Assembly (NCBI GenBank): GCA_011799875.1
Contig: CM022302.1
Span: 102,736,237 to 102,800,236 of the forward strand
Length of the DNA stretch: 64,000 bases
From: Thinopyrum elongatum
Lineage: Eukaryota > Streptophyta > Magnoliopsida > Poales > Poaceae
Reading direction: 5' to 3'
The notes below the pieces were generated by a model. It was not told the DNA's origin. It worked only from the letters and a program-made list of their open reading frames with translations, and did not search any database. Both the position numbers and the translations under genes were made by a program. Positions within the stretch are counted from its first letter, which is position 1. Each line of letters starts with the position of its first letter. Of the stretch, positions 54,201 through 64,000 are shown piece by piece.

Positions 54201-56390
54201 GCACCATGACCAAGTTGGCTAGCCAATCCGGGTGTTTGATTTCTCTGATGAACCCGGCCTTGAGTAGTTTGGCTAGCTCCTCCCCCATAGCTTGTCGTTT
54301 GGGTTCGAAAAATCGCTGTAGCGTTTGCTTGACTAGTTTGAACCCCTTAATTATGTTGAGGATGTGTTCGGCCCGTCTACATGGGATACCGGGCATGTCC
54401 GAAGGGTGCCAGGCGAAGATATCCCAATTTTCACGTAGGAACGCGCGTAAGGCGGAATCTACCATCGAATCCAGCTGTGCTCTGATGGACGCTGTTCTGT
54501 TAGGATCCATCGGGTGCACTTGAAATTTAACTATTTCATCTGCTGGCTTGAAAGAGGTGGATTTAGGTCTCTTATCGAGAATCACATCATCCCTGTCCAT
54601 CGTGGATCGTAGGTTGGTTAATTCTTCGGCCACAAGGGCTTCGAAGAGTGCCTCAAGGGCCAAGGATGCGGTTTTGTTTTCGGCGCGGAGTGTTGTATCC
54701 GGATCACTTGTAACCGTGATTATTCCATTGGGCCCCGGCATTTTAAGCTTCATGTACCCATAATGGGGTACGGCTTGGAAGTGTAAAAAAGTGCCCCGCC
54801 CTAGAAGGGCGTGGTAGCCGCTATTGAAGGGAGCGATGTGAAAGAGTAGCTCCACTGACCTGTAATTTTCATGCGTGCCGAATACTACGTCAAGTTTAAT
54901 TCTCCCCGAGCATCATGCTCCCCGACTGGGGATGATACCTCGAAAGGCGGTACTGCTTTCCTCTATGCGTGTTCTATCGATCTGCATTTTGTCGAGCATG
55001 TCCTTGTAGATGAGGTTAAGCCCACTGCCGCCGTCCATGAGCACTTTGGTAAGTCGAAAGCCATCCACAATTGGGTTTAGGACTAAAGCGGCGGGTGCTC
55101 GGACTGATTGGGCCCTTGGTTTGTCGTCAGCGGTGAAGGTTATTGCCGTGTCGTTCCATGGGCTTACTACGGTTACTTGGTGGACTTCGACGAGGTCACG
55201 GAGTGCCCTCTTATGCTGATTATTTGAGGAGAAAGTCTCGAAGACCGTAAGGATGTTAAAATCATCATCCTCCGGAGAATGCTTCTCTGGAGTGGCTGTG
55301 GTGAGGATGGCCTCGCCACTTTTAGCTACCTGCCGCAGTACCCAACATGCTCGAAGGCTGTGGGTTGAGTCAGTGCTTGGCGTTGTATGTACTGGACAGG
55401 GCTTGTCGAGGAGTTCGTCAAGAACGGACTTGTATCCCATAGAGGGTTTTTTCTTGCCGACGGGCTTATGGTCGGATGCCTCGTAAGGGTGTATCCGTTT
55501 TGCCCGGGCAGTGCACTGTTTAAAGGCAGCAGGATCCAATTGGGTTTTCTGTGCCTTCCAAGTGCTTTCCATCATGCAATACTTCTGTACAACGTGCGAT
55601 AGCACCGTGAAACTCTGTATGCGACGGCGGTTGAGGGCATTCCGAATTCCCTCGTCGGTACAATTGCGATGAAAGACCGAGACTGCGTCGTCATCGCAGC
55701 AATCTTTAATCTTGTTTTTGACAAGTAGGAATCTGGCCCAGAAGTGATGGACCATTTCCCGAGGTTGCTGTCATACATACATTAGGTCACATATGTCTGG
55801 AGGGCCTGAATTAATTGGAGAGTATTGATTGTGGTGGGTGGGTGGGCAAAAACTTGAATCCCGACCCAAGATTGCATCCGGAGCCTGTAAAATCTCCAAA
55901 GTCACCAGTTTGGGTCCAGGGAGATCCAAGTGCTCCCCGGACCCCATGTCCGACCCTGAGTTTGGGGGACGCGGAGCCTCATCCGAAGGGAGGGTGTCCG
56001 ACCCAAGAGGTTCGGAGACCCGAACATAGCTGGTCTTTAGTTTAGGGGAAGAAGTGTTTTCGGCTCGTTCCTCGACGACCGCTACCAGGTGGGTGATCGG
56101 CGGGGAATTAATTTCCCTCTGGTCAGGTTTGAGCCTGATCCGATCATAATCTGTTGAAAGCCCCAGGGCGGCGATGCGATCTAGCAGCTCTTTAAAGACA
56201 AGACATCCGCCGGATCCATCTTTTAGGAGTGTTCGAGACCGATGCGGGGGTGATGTTTGGCGATCACGGGGGGCGCTGTTGGCTTGATGGCCATGCCAGC
56301 ACCCACGGTGAAACTGCCGAGCTCGAGGACCTGTCCAGAAGTTAGGCTCCTTCCAGAGGTGATATCATCGTTGATGACAAGGCGAGCCAT
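51233..56390 (-). pseudogene. gag-pol: Gypsy-A gag-pol (frameshifts and stops)
   Basis: Gag starts near 56390 (MARLVINDDITSGRSLTSGQ) and has a core near 55740 (MVHHFWARFLLVKNKIKD). The protease motif is VLMDGGSGLNLIY. The reverse transcriptase has WRLCVDFKDLNKACPKDPFP, LDAYSGYHQI, MPFGLKNAGATYQ and the catalytic YVDDVVIKT. A degenerate first RNase H (LLYISATHQVVSAVL) is followed by an archaeal-type one (IMYFDG, TDSNNAAEYEALL, VRSDSNLA). The integrase has HHAAARAF, CVGCQLF, WGLDMVGPL, STDNGSNF and QVERANG, and ends ARLRRFYG at 51236. Breaks include stops near 56225, 54915, 53240 and 52200 and frameshifts near 53700 and 51640. Confidence 0.88.
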
Positions 56391-56420
56391 AGATCGCTTC
56401 TCGCGACTACACAGCGGAGC

Positions 56421-56438
56421 TCTCAATGAAAGCACCAA
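56421..56438 (-). other. Gypsy-A primer-binding site
   Basis: The minus strand reads TTGGTGCTTTCATTGAGA right after the 5' LTR. The tRNA is not identified with confidence. Confidence 0.55.
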
Positions 56439-56911
56439 TGTCGGTGTCAAAACCGGCAGATCTCGGGTAGGGGGGCACAAGCTGTGCATCTAAGGATCCA
56501 TGGTAACAATGGACAATGGGGACACGATCTTTACCCAGGTTCGGGCCCTCTTAATGGAGGTAAAACCCTACGTCCTGCTTGATTGTATTTGATGAGTATA
56601 TGGGTTATAAGAGTTGATCTACCTCGAGATCGTAATGGCTAAACCCAAGCTGTCTAGCCTATGATTATTCTGATGGCCTCTACGGACTAAACCCTCCGGT
56701 TTATATACACACTGGAGGGGCCCAGGGTCGTACAAAGTCGGTTTACAGAGGAAGGAAAGAGTACATCCGGACACCAAACTTGCCATCCACGCATACAGGA
56801 GTCCCACCCGGACACGGGGGATAGTCTTCTGCTTTATCTTCACGGCCCATCAGTCCGGCCCATATCGAATAGACCGGACACCCGAGGACCCCCTAATCCA
56901 GGACTCCCTCG
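56439..56911 (-). repeat. Gypsy-A 5' LTR
   Basis: 473 bp, the partner of 46906-47378. The minus-strand TATA box (TATATAAACCGG) is near 56697-56707. Confidence 0.9.
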
Positions 56912-57013
56912 GCGGCAGCGTGGGCCGCTGGCATTGGGGTGGCGACGACGAGGGCGGGCGCGGCGCCGTCGGGCTCCGGGAGGAGAGGCGCGGGCGGCCG
57001 GCCGGCGCGTCGG
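56912..57013 (-). other. CACTA-2 fragment between gypsy-A and gypsy-B
   Basis: 102 bp of GC-rich sequence resembling the GC-rich stretch at 46720-46905. It is the only CACTA-2 DNA visible right of gypsy-A. Confidence 0.5.
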
Positions 57014-57932
57014 TGTCGGGGTACACAGACAGGGGTGTATGTTTCCCCTGACTTGTGCACGGACAGTAGGCCTCCACCCTGGCAACGCCGAGCTTCCAAG
57101 ACAAGACCAAGCTAGTGAGATAGCTCTTTGAGAAATCAAAGGGCGGATCAAGAAGACCAAGACAAGACAAAGGAACAAGATATCAGTAAGGAAAAACCTC
57201 CCTTGCCGGGTAGGCGAGCCTGGTCAGGTCGAGGCTTCACCAAAGACAAGTCCCAAGATTTCCCCGGCCGGCTTGCCGGGTCCACCAAGGGCAAGTCACC
57301 CCGCCAAGACTCCACCGCACAGCGACGCAAGTCACTTATCAGTGCAGTGTCGAGCCCCCAATGATTAAGTGGCTTTCATTTGGCACATGGCAGCCATTTG
57401 GGAAGAAGATTCACCCTGCATGACACCCGTCTAGAGGCATGTCATGCAGATAGACAAGACATTGGTTGAGCGACACGGCAGGCTTGCCGGGCTTCATCCT
57501 CAGCGTGACACCTAACAGTGCATTTAATGCACTTTGTTCTAACTGCCAGAGTTAGGTATGATAGCAGTGTTGGCTATCTAATCAGTGTATAATGACGGAT
57601 TTGCCACTGTGGTAACCCCTTAGCCTATAAAAGGAGGGCCATGGTGACCTAGAATAGGATTCGGACCCTTGTACACTCGTACACGCTAGCTGCTCTCCCC
57701 GAGTCGACCTTGCCAGGCTTGAGCGTTGCGTGTTCGTCGCGGTCCTCCATCCAATCCACCAAAGCAGGAGTAGGGTTTTACGCTTTGAAGTGGCCCGAAC
57801 CTGGGTCAAAACCACCCGCGTCACCATTGCCGTGTTGCTCTATGGTCTCCGCTCTTTGTGCAACATGCCCCTCCCCCTTAACGAACCACAACGGGCCGAC
57901 GGCCCCATAGGTGATCGTGTTCTGCCATGACA
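57014..57932 (+). repeat. Gypsy-B 5' LTR
   Basis: TGTCGGGGTACACAGACAGG to CCATGACA. It has a TATA box at 57626-57632 and the segment GCAGGAGTAGGGTTTTACGC, which resembles a segment in the gypsy-1 LTR (near 5069), suggesting related families. Confidence 0.8.
57626..57632 (+). promoter_or_regulatory. TATA box of the gypsy-B LTR
   Basis: TATAAAA in GCCTATAAAAGGAGGG, about 300 bp before the LTR end, as in gypsy-1. Confidence 0.6.
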
Positions 57933-57933
57933 T

Positions 57934-57953
57934 CTTTGGCGCGCCAGGTAGGG
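57934..57953 (+). other. Gypsy-B primer-binding site
   Basis: CTTTGGCGCGCCAGGTAGGG directly follows the LTR end. The TGGCGC core is like the gypsy-1 site; the tRNA is uncertain. Confidence 0.6.
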
Positions 57954-57955
57954 GG

Positions 57956-59175
57956 AGGCGCTTGCGCGAACCCGTGGTCGTAAACAGCGCGTCAAACTAC
58001 ACCTTCATCTGCATCAACACTCTCTCCGCCAACGGCTTCGGAGAAGAAAGGTGATGTCATTTCCTCACCCCGTCCTGTTTGGTTTCGTCGCCCACCGCCA
58101 TTGCGGCTGCAGTGGCAGAGGGGACGAAAGATGGGGGGCGACGCGACCATTCTGGACGGCTTCGGTAGCGCGTCCACCGCGCTGCTCCCGCCTGAGAGAA
58201 GAAGCAAGGGAATGCGGTACATGGTCTCCTCCTCCTCCGCTTTCACTTATCAATGCTCGAGCAGCGCTGGGGGGTAGCGCTGCCAACGTCGATAAGCCCA
58301 CGTGGAACTCGGTTTAGCATTTGTCCCGCCAAGGGAAAAATCCTGAGTGAAACGTTGGTGCGAATCCGTTGACTGGCACCCCGGCAAGCATGCTCCGGCA
58401 GGGCTGTCTGCGCCAAGTTCGACCTCTATGCCTACTGCCATGATATCGTTCAAAGAGAAAGGGGAAGAAGAGAGGATTCGGCCCTCTCCACTCACCATGC
58501 ATTATCACCTGCAAGTGATATGCTACCCCTTTCGGCGCTTGCCGGGGGAAGAATGTGCGACTGATGAAACCTTCAAGTCTCCTCTTTGTGCATGTTTTAT
58601 GTTGTGTGATGTTGCAGATCTGAGATAAACACGCGACTCCATCCTTCTAGGATATGTGGACGTGACAAACGCCCGCGGCGGGAGGAGGAGGGAACCGTGA
58701 GCGAAAGCTAAGTCAACTTGTCCGCCGGTTTTTCCTTCGAAGTTTGCATTTGCTTATCCCTCGGACAACCAAGTTTTTCTGTATGGTTAAGGCCTTTCAT
58801 GTGATGGCACCTTGTTGTATTTGTCTGCGCCCCTGCTTTTGTTTTGAGCACTGCTCAACAGAGTGGGCGGCAGCGTCAAAGACTCCTAAGGAAAAACCTG
58901 CCGGGGCATGTCCTCGCCAGCTGAATGCTAAGGATCCGCTCCTCACAGCAATCGTGGCAGCAAGTTATTGTCAGGCAACCAAAATACATAGAAAGAAACT
59001 AACCATACGGACATCCATGGGTCAAACACAAGAGGGATAGCATGTAGTTAAAATTAACCAAACATCAATTCAACACAAACAAGAGCAGTACGGGGCCTAA
59101 ACACAAAGCATACATAATGTTTTTGTTACAGGGCGCTGTAGCGACAAGAATGATTCAAGGATAAACTTGGTGGTC
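57956..59175 (+). other. Gypsy-B leader and non-coding remainder
   Basis: About 1.2 kb with short ORFs only. No zinc knuckle, protease, reverse transcriptase or integrase motif is seen on either strand. It looks like a leader or gag remnant joined to the post-integrase spacer by a large deletion. Confidence 0.6.
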
Positions 59176-62100
59176 TTAAGGGACCCTGGGGACGGCGAGG
59201 ACCTTGTCAGCAAAAGGACCGGCCTTCTCCTCCGCAGCCGAAACATCGGCGCCAGCCGGCAGCCTCCTGAAGCCATCAGCAAGGTTGAGGTCTAGATGGC
59301 GATAGGCGATGTTGCTTAAGACCATGAAGAGGGCATCGCGGGCAAGCTTTCGGGACTCGCTCGCATAACGAGCAGCTTTCCCTTCTTCGTGTGCCCGTAG
59401 CCCTTCTATCAATCCGTCGAAGAAGAGCGCTAGCTTGACGCTTGGAACCTCATGTCTGCTAACTGAGAAGACTCGGCTCTTCATGCCCATCGTTGCAATC
59501 TGGGCAGAGAGGCGCTCGGCGATGTCAACCAGGCTCTTGATCCAGAGCTCACGCTGCTCAACTTGGTTCGCCAGCTTGTCCTCTTCATCCTTTTGGAGGA
59601 TTCTTGTGTTCTCCAGGTCCTTCATCAGCTGCTTCTCACGGGCTCCGGCAGACTTGATCACGCTCTCCAAGGTGCAAAGTCTTGCCTTCATGTCGGTGAT
59701 GGTGCCATTAGCAGTATCGAGGTCCTGGCCCTTGGAGGAGAGCTGCAACTGCACCTCCTTTAGAAGAATCTCAGCCTTCTGAGCTTCCTCCTTGAGATCC
59801 ACAATTTCCTTGGCTCTCCCGGCAAGATCCTCTGTCAGCTTGGCCACCTGTTGATCAAGGTCAGCCTTGGCATTGGATGCAGCGGCAAGATCATCAGCAA
59901 CCTTCTTCAGCTGGGCAGCGGAATCAAGGGTAATTGCGTCAAAGGCTGCCTTGTGCTTGTCCTCCAGCTCCTTGGTGTGTTGTTGGACGAGAGCCTCCAG
60001 TTCTCTGTGCTTGTTGCGAAGGGTGGCCTCGAGGTTCTCTTCCCGGGAAGAGATGTCCTTCTCCTTGGCGTTCAGAAGCGCTGCGCGCTCCGCCAGACAG
60101 ACTTCCCGGGCAGTGACATCCTCGTTTGGAATGGTGATTGTCTCCTGTTGCCGCAAAAGGATCTGGAACTGCTTGCCGTGCCACTCGCGCAGCTCACTGC
60201 CTTTGTCTCTCAGCTTCTGCTCCATGGTGCTGGCAGAGTTGCGTTGCTCCTTGAGCGCCTGCCACTTTTGACTGTACCTGCTCTGCATCTCCTTGATGCC
60301 CGTCGCCACGGACTCCAAGAAGGACAGGTCCATGACTGCGCTGACTGAGTCATCGGCTTCTTCAACCCGCTGGGACAGTGGCACCATGATTCTCTGGATC
60401 TCCTCATCAATATTTGCGCTCACTGCTGCGGAAGAACCAGGGGCTCCAAGTCCAGGCTGGGCAAGCACTAATGCCAGTTGGCTCGAAGATGGTTGTGGGG
60501 CCCCAGCTGAAGTGCCGAACGAGGGAAGGGGGCTCATGGTTCGAAGGGGAATTTTCTCTTCAACCACTACCCCCGATCTAGACGCGCTGCCAGAGGCCTT
60601 CTCTGTTTCCTTGGAGGCCTCCTGGATATCTCTAGCAACGTGTTCCTGACCCTCCGCGGCTGCAATCTTGGCAGCCTCTTCGGCAGCGTCCTTGCCGATA
60701 CTGGCCACCTCTTCCAACAGCTCAGGCTCTTCGATCAAAGGGGCTGCAAGCAAAGGCAACAAGCAATAATGAGGAGGTAGAAACACTGCTGGATCAGGAG
60801 CTTGGAGCAAAATAATGAAAGCAACAGAAGGCGAAAGAACAGGCGAGTTACCGGGAGTTGTTTGCCGAGGAAGGCCTTCGGTTTCCCTGGCAACGTCAGT
60901 TGCCGGGGCATGACCACCGCCCCCTTCCTCGTTGACCATAGCGTCGACTTGGGCAAATTCTTCCATGGAGGCCCTCGCCGGGGATCCCTCAGCTCGATCA
61001 GTGGGCGGAGTGGGCCCCTCCTGGAGAACCTCGCCCTGGGCGATCTCTCCCTCCACTTTGGCTGGAGATGGGGGGTTTTCTTCCACGCCACCCTTGGCAG
61101 GGGAAAACTATCCCCCACTTTCGTGTCGGGGGCTGGGCCGGGGGCTTGGGGCCGGATCATACATATTACTTCCCGCCAAGCCCGTGCCCTCCAGGGGCCT
61201 CGGCGGCTCCACCTGCCTGGGTCGTTTGGCCCGGTGGACTAGGGTTTCTTCCACCTCCTCTTCCCTGTTGAAGGCAGAAAACAAGATTGAATCAGCAAGC
61301 CAACAAACACGCAAAGCTTCAACAAAAGAAGAAATTGTTTTCCTTACTCTAAATCGATGAGCATGGAGCCCAGTGCAAACTCCATGGGTGGTGGGGTCAC
61401 CCTGCTCCTCTTCAAGGCCGAAGGAGCAGTGCTCTCCATCAACTTCGAACCCCGCGGAAGCACTGGGGGCTTCGACGCAGATGAGCCACGCGAGGAGCTC
61501 GAGCCTGATTGGGAGCTGGGGTCGACTCCCTTGACCGACCGTCGCGTGGCGGGAGGGGGTCTTGGCCCCAGAAAGGCGAGAAGAATGGTGGCGCGCCATA
61601 TCCGTCTTTTCGCCCTTGGAGGCAATCTTCTACACCTGCTTGGCGGCAGGCGCGGGAGCAGGGGCCGCCGTTCCCCTGCTGGCCGCTCACCTACGAGGAC
61701 GCTGGTCCAGGTCTGGCTCTGGGGCTTGAGGACCCGCTGCGAGCCACTCCTCTGTAGGCTGCTCTGCTTCCTCAGCCTTCTCCTCTTCTTGGGCCTCTGC
61801 TGCCGCGGCATAAAGGGCCTCAACCCCGGTAGATTCGTCCCCAGCAGCCTCCTCTGTGGCATGCCCCTCGCTCCTGCCATGAGAAGAACCTTCGTCTTCG
61901 GCCTCTTCCTCATCTTCTTCCTCCTCCCCTCTGGGCCTAGCCTTCCCAGTGGCCCGGAGCGCCTTGTCCTCCTTGATTTGTCTCTTGATGAACTCTGCTT
62001 CTACCTTGGAGGTGCGCTTGAACATGTTGTTCTCCACCCTGGTAGCCCTTTCTTCCAAGCAGGAAGCCCACTCAAGCTCTGCATCAAGCCCCGGCAATTG

Positions 62101-62830
62101 CCAATCGGCTGCAACCTCATAGGCATTACAATCTGGCGTCCACTTCAAAATCTGGTGCAGGGCGGCGTTGACGTTCAGCGGGACGACCCTTGCTGGCAAC
62201 TTGAATGGCCCAAGGCTGCCGAACAGTTGTTCGCACAACCAACCATGGCCATAAACTAACAAAGTTGTTGGTGAGGCCTGGGTACATGCGCATCCTGTCC
62301 CCTGCATCTCCGTACGGCCAGGCGAACCTGTCCCTCTTCTGCAGCGGCGCAATGCGGCGTCGGAGGAAGTTGGCCCCCACCTGTTTGATGGTTAGCCCGG
62401 CAGCTTTAAGATGGGTGATCCTGTTTATTGCTAGGCGGAGCCTGTCGTCAGTAAGGCATGGCTCTCCCCAATCGATGCCGCGCACGACGCACTCCATCTG
62501 CGCCTGACAGTAATCTGGAGCATCCACGTCCAGCATCCAGCACCAGTCCGCTCTCCATTCCTCCCACCTACCGCGCTGCTGACCAGGGAGGTAACCCCAA
62601 GTTTCCCTCTTGCCCCGAGGGATCCAACTGATGTTCCCTAAACGGTGAGCCTTGTTCTCGACCCGCGGAACGAAGAAGTGCCTGAACAGATCAACATTGG
62701 GGGCGACCCCGACGAAGATCTCGCACAAATGGGCAAATATCGCCATGCACGCCATTGCATTTGGCATAAAATCCAGGAGGTGGAATCCATATACTACCAT
62801 CATCGCCTCAAAGAAATCCGAAAAGGGGGG
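59176..62830 (-). pseudogene. Gypsy-B antisense accessory gene: PF04195-like region plus long coiled coil (5' end cut by gypsy-C)
   Basis: From 62830 the minus strand reads FSDFFEAMMVVYGFHLLDFM, FAHLCEIFVGVAPNVDLFRH, WRADWCWMLDVDAPDYCQAQ and GANFLRRRIAPLQKRDRFAW. A 1-bp frameshift near 62255 follows, then FKLPARVVPLNVNAALHQIL and Glu-rich sequence with stops near 61687 and 61630. An intron ends TTCAACAG at 61268 and another spans 60851-60744 (108 bp, in frame). The remainder (to TAG/TGA-type end at 59176) is a coiled coil: LRDKGSELREWHGKQFQILL, VAKLTEDLAGRAKEIVDLKE, MKDLENTRILQKDEEDKLAN. Gypsy-C removed the N-terminus. This is the longest uninterrupted frame of the right part (61086-59176). 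Function unknown. Confidence 0.75.
60744..60851 (-). other. Predicted intron in the gypsy-B antisense gene
   Basis: The donor is CTCCCG/GTAACTCG and the acceptor GCTTGCAG/CCCC. It is 108 bp, a multiple of three and stop-free, so retention keeps the frame and adds a hydrophobic stretch (FIILLQAPDPAVFLPPHYCL). Confidence 0.6.
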
Positions 62831-63313
62831 TGTCGGTGTCAAAACCGGCGGATCTCGGGTAGGGGGTCCCGAACTGTGCGTCTAAGGTCGATGGTAATAG
62901 GAGACGGGGGACACGATGTTTTCCCAGGTTCGGGCCCTCTCTATGGAGGTAATACCCTACGTCCTGCTTGATTGATCTTGATGAATATGAGTATTACAAG
63001 AGTTGATCTACCACGAGATCGTAATGGCTAAAACCCTAGAAGTCTAGCCTATCTGATTATGATTGCGATTATCCTTGTCTCTACGGACTAAACCCTCCGG
63101 TTTATATAGACACCGGAGGGGGCTAGAGTTATACAAAGTCGGTTACAGAGAAAGGAATCTTCATATTCGAACACCAAGCTTGCCGTCCATGCTAAGGAGA
63201 GTCCCAGCCGGACACGGGAGAGAATCTTCTGTCTTGTATCTTCATGGCCCATCAGTCCGGCCCACATTACGTAGCCCGGACGCCCGAGGACCCCTTAATC
63301 CAGGACTCCCTCA
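62831..63313 (-). repeat. Gypsy-C 3' LTR
   Basis: 483 bp. It is closer to the consensus than the gypsy-A LTRs in having intact TG...CA ends, and it has a TATATAAACCGG box (minus, near 63101-63110). Confidence 0.88.
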
Positions 63314-63330
63314 GTAGCCCCTGAACCAGG
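63314..63330 (-). other. Gypsy-C polypurine tract
   Basis: The minus strand reads TGGTTCAGGGGCTAC before the LTR. Confidence 0.6.
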
Positions 63331-63698
63331 CTTCAATGACGATGTGTCCGGCGCGCAGATTGTCTTCGGCATTGCAAGGCGGGTTCCTCCTCTGAATACT
63401 CCAAAACAGACTTCGAGCGCAGAAAACATGTCCGGCTCTGCAAAACAATTACCACACACAACCGCAGAGAGTATAATATTTCACGAATCCAATCCGCTGA
63501 CAACTTTTTATAACGTGATGCCACGTTCCTTTAAGATGCGGTTTCCAGTGGCACGCCTTGTCACAGCAGAGATCATGTTCCTTTATTACGGGATTCTCAT
63601 CAATACGGGCGTGGGTAATCCAACCGTGCCATCTGCACGGCCCTTGGGAACAGGCGAGCTTTAAGGCGAGTGGGGAGGCGCTTGATATTCACTGCCTT
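63331..63698 (+). other. Upstream region of the gypsy-C antisense gene
   Basis: About 370 bp without an ORF of interest. It carries TGTCCGGCGCGCAGATTGTC and related words also seen after the gypsy-A LTR (47402 onward), so it is a conserved promoter-side region. Confidence 0.45.
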
Positions 63699-63705
63699 TA
63701 TAAGG
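63699..63705 (+). promoter_or_regulatory. TATA box for the gypsy-C antisense gene
   Basis: TATAAGG in CCTTTATAAGGAGATAAGG, about 115 bp before the ATG at 63815, parallel to 47606 in gypsy-A. Confidence 0.55.
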
Positions 63706-63814
63706 AGATAAGGATTCACCCCTTTCACCCACGCCTTCTCTTTCTCTGCCTCTCCATTCTCAAGCTCCAGCGCCCAAGTTCTCATCTTTTCCACCTCAAA
63801 GAAGCACTCCGACC

Positions 63815-64000
63815 ATGTCCGGATCTGGAGCGCAAGGCAAGTGGATGGCCTCCTCCGTCAAGGAGAAGGACATCACGAAGCTCCGGGAGGCGGGGTATTT
63901 GGCCAAGGAAATCGCCCATCGGCTTTCGGCCAAGGGACAGATCATCCCCACCCCCAAGCCTCGTGAGAGGGTGGTGTTCATCCCCCACTTCATCCGCGGG
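63815..64000 (+). CDS. Gypsy-C antisense accessory gene, 5' part
   Basis: The ATG at 63815 (context GACCATGTCC) opens 62 codons to the window end without a stop: MSGSGAQGKWMASSVKEKDI, then LREAGYLAKEIAHRL and RERVVFIPHFIRG. ERVVFIPHFIRG matches the position of ERVCFVSFLLRG in gypsy-A and LLVFRTHFLRG in gypsy-1, the start of the 'putative gypsy type transposon' region. It is intact as far as visible. Position and strand (next to the 3' LTR, opposite to pol) agree with the other copies. Function unknown. Confidence 0.7.
   Translation, partial: MSGSGAQGKWMASSVKEKDITKLREAGYLAKEIAHRLSAKGQIIPTPKPRERVVFIPHFIRG

Larger units (their letters stand above)
46906..56911 (-). mobile_element. Gypsy-A: Ty3/gypsy (Tat-type) retrotransposon with antisense gene
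   Basis: Two 473-bp LTRs (46906-47378, 56439-56911) enclose gag-pol on the minus strand and an accessory gene on the plus strand. On the minus strand the LTR begins TGAGG and ends GACACCGACA. The outer ends are mutated (both have lost the canonical terminal T/A) and the flanks GTGGC / GCGGC match at four of five. The LTRs differ at about 20 positions by eye (about 4%). All coding regions carry stops or frameshifts. The domains include two RNase H regions, as in the Tat lineage. The same LTR family recurs as gypsy-C. Confidence 0.9.
41237..64000 (-). mobile_element. CACTA (En/Spm) DNA transposon, copy 2, 5' end outside window
   Basis: It starts at CACTAGTGCAGAATTGGG, with subterminal TTAGTCCCGG repeats to about 41455, followed by a minus-strand multi-exon gene ending at 41744. 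It is cut by gypsy-A (46906-56911) and, after only 102 bp of further CACTA-like GC-rich sequence (56912-57013), by gypsy-B. No TNP2 is seen in the window; it would lie to the right. The shared palindrome with CACTA-1 leaves the exact border uncertain. Confidence 0.72.
57014..64000 (+). mobile_element. Gypsy-B: Ty3/gypsy derivative lacking recognisable gag-pol, 3' end outside window
   Basis: A 919-bp 5' LTR (57014-57932) with primer-binding site is followed by about 1.2 kb without recognisable gag or pol domains. Then comes a long minus-strand accessory gene (62830-59176) of the type found opposite to pol in gypsy-1 and gypsy-A. Gypsy-C cuts that gene at 62831. The 3' LTR is beyond the window, so the target duplication (left flank GTCGG) cannot be checked. 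Confidence 0.8.
62831..64000 (-). mobile_element. Gypsy-C: gypsy-A family element, left end
   Basis: A 483-bp LTR of the gypsy-A family (TGTCGGTGTCAAAACCGGCG to GGACTCCCTCA) interrupts the antisense gene of gypsy-B. The polypurine tract at its right edge and a plus-strand accessory gene show that it runs on the minus strand and that this is its 3' LTR. The left flank is GGGGG; the other end is outside the window. Confidence 0.85.

Noticed and set aside
61357..62259. A 300-codon plus-strand ORF
   Set aside because: Shadow of the Glu-rich, GC-rich minus-strand antisense gene of gypsy-B; no recognisable domain.
46906..63313. Gypsy-A and gypsy-C LTRs read as three LTRs of one element
   Set aside because: The 62831 LTR is more divergent and 483 bp long, sits in the gypsy-B antisense gene, and has its own polypurine tract and accessory gene start, so it is a separate insertion of the same family.
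1..64000. Cellular protein genes, tRNA or rRNA genes
   Set aside because: All recognisable proteins are transposon proteins. TGGTATCAGAGC matches are primer-binding sites, not tRNA genes, and no rRNA-like sequence was seen.

Overview
The window is intergenic DNA of a large-genome grass, most likely a Triticeae species (wheat, Aegilops or barley type). I found no cellular gene. Nearly every base belongs to a transposable element, and most elements sit inside one another. The evidence is structural: paired LTRs, target-site duplications (TSDs), primer-binding sites, polypurine tracts and recognisable, mostly broken, transposon proteins.

Left part (1-41244). The outer host is a minus-strand CACTA DNA transposon (CACTA-1) whose TNP2 transposase gene is cut into three pieces (39056-38875, 4330-3245, 1878-1). 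A solo LTR (1879-3239, TSD GTTAC) splits it once. A Ty3/gypsy element (gypsy-1, 4331-38869, TSD GTGTG) splits it again. Gypsy-1 carries two insertions of its own: a complete Maximus-like Sirevirus copia element (5678-20308, TSD AGGAT) in its gag, and a LARD-like non-autonomous element with 4.1-kb LTRs (28449-38306, TSD CGCTG/CGTTG) in its 3' LTR. Upstream of TNP2 lie a degenerate small membrane-anchored ORF and a Mutator-type MITE (39762-40576, 9-bp TSD). CACTA-1 ends in an array of AGTCCCGG subterminal repeats at about 41244.

Right part (41237-64000). A second minus-strand CACTA (CACTA-2) begins at a palindromic CACTAGTG shared with CACTA-1. It encodes a multi-exon second protein with a Ptta/En/Spm-like region, a proline-rich repeat and a Ulp1-like cysteine protease domain. 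It is interrupted by gypsy-A (46906-56911, minus) and by gypsy-B (57014 to beyond the window, plus). Gypsy-B is itself cut by gypsy-C (62831 to beyond the window, minus).

The most interesting theme is an accessory gene on the strand opposite to pol, between integrase and the 3' LTR, in four different gypsy elements (gypsy-1, A, B, C). Where enough is visible it has introns, an N-terminal region resembling the 'putative gypsy type transposon' family (PF04195) and a C-terminal coiled coil. Gypsy-B has lost all recognisable pol but keeps this gene. In parallel, the Maximus element has a large third ORF downstream of pol with its own TATA box and a spliced leader. Nearly all coding regions are dead, largely through CAG, CAA, CGA or TGG codons turned into stops, as expected from deamination of methylated cytosines. 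All family names, divergences and ages are my reading by eye; no database search was run.
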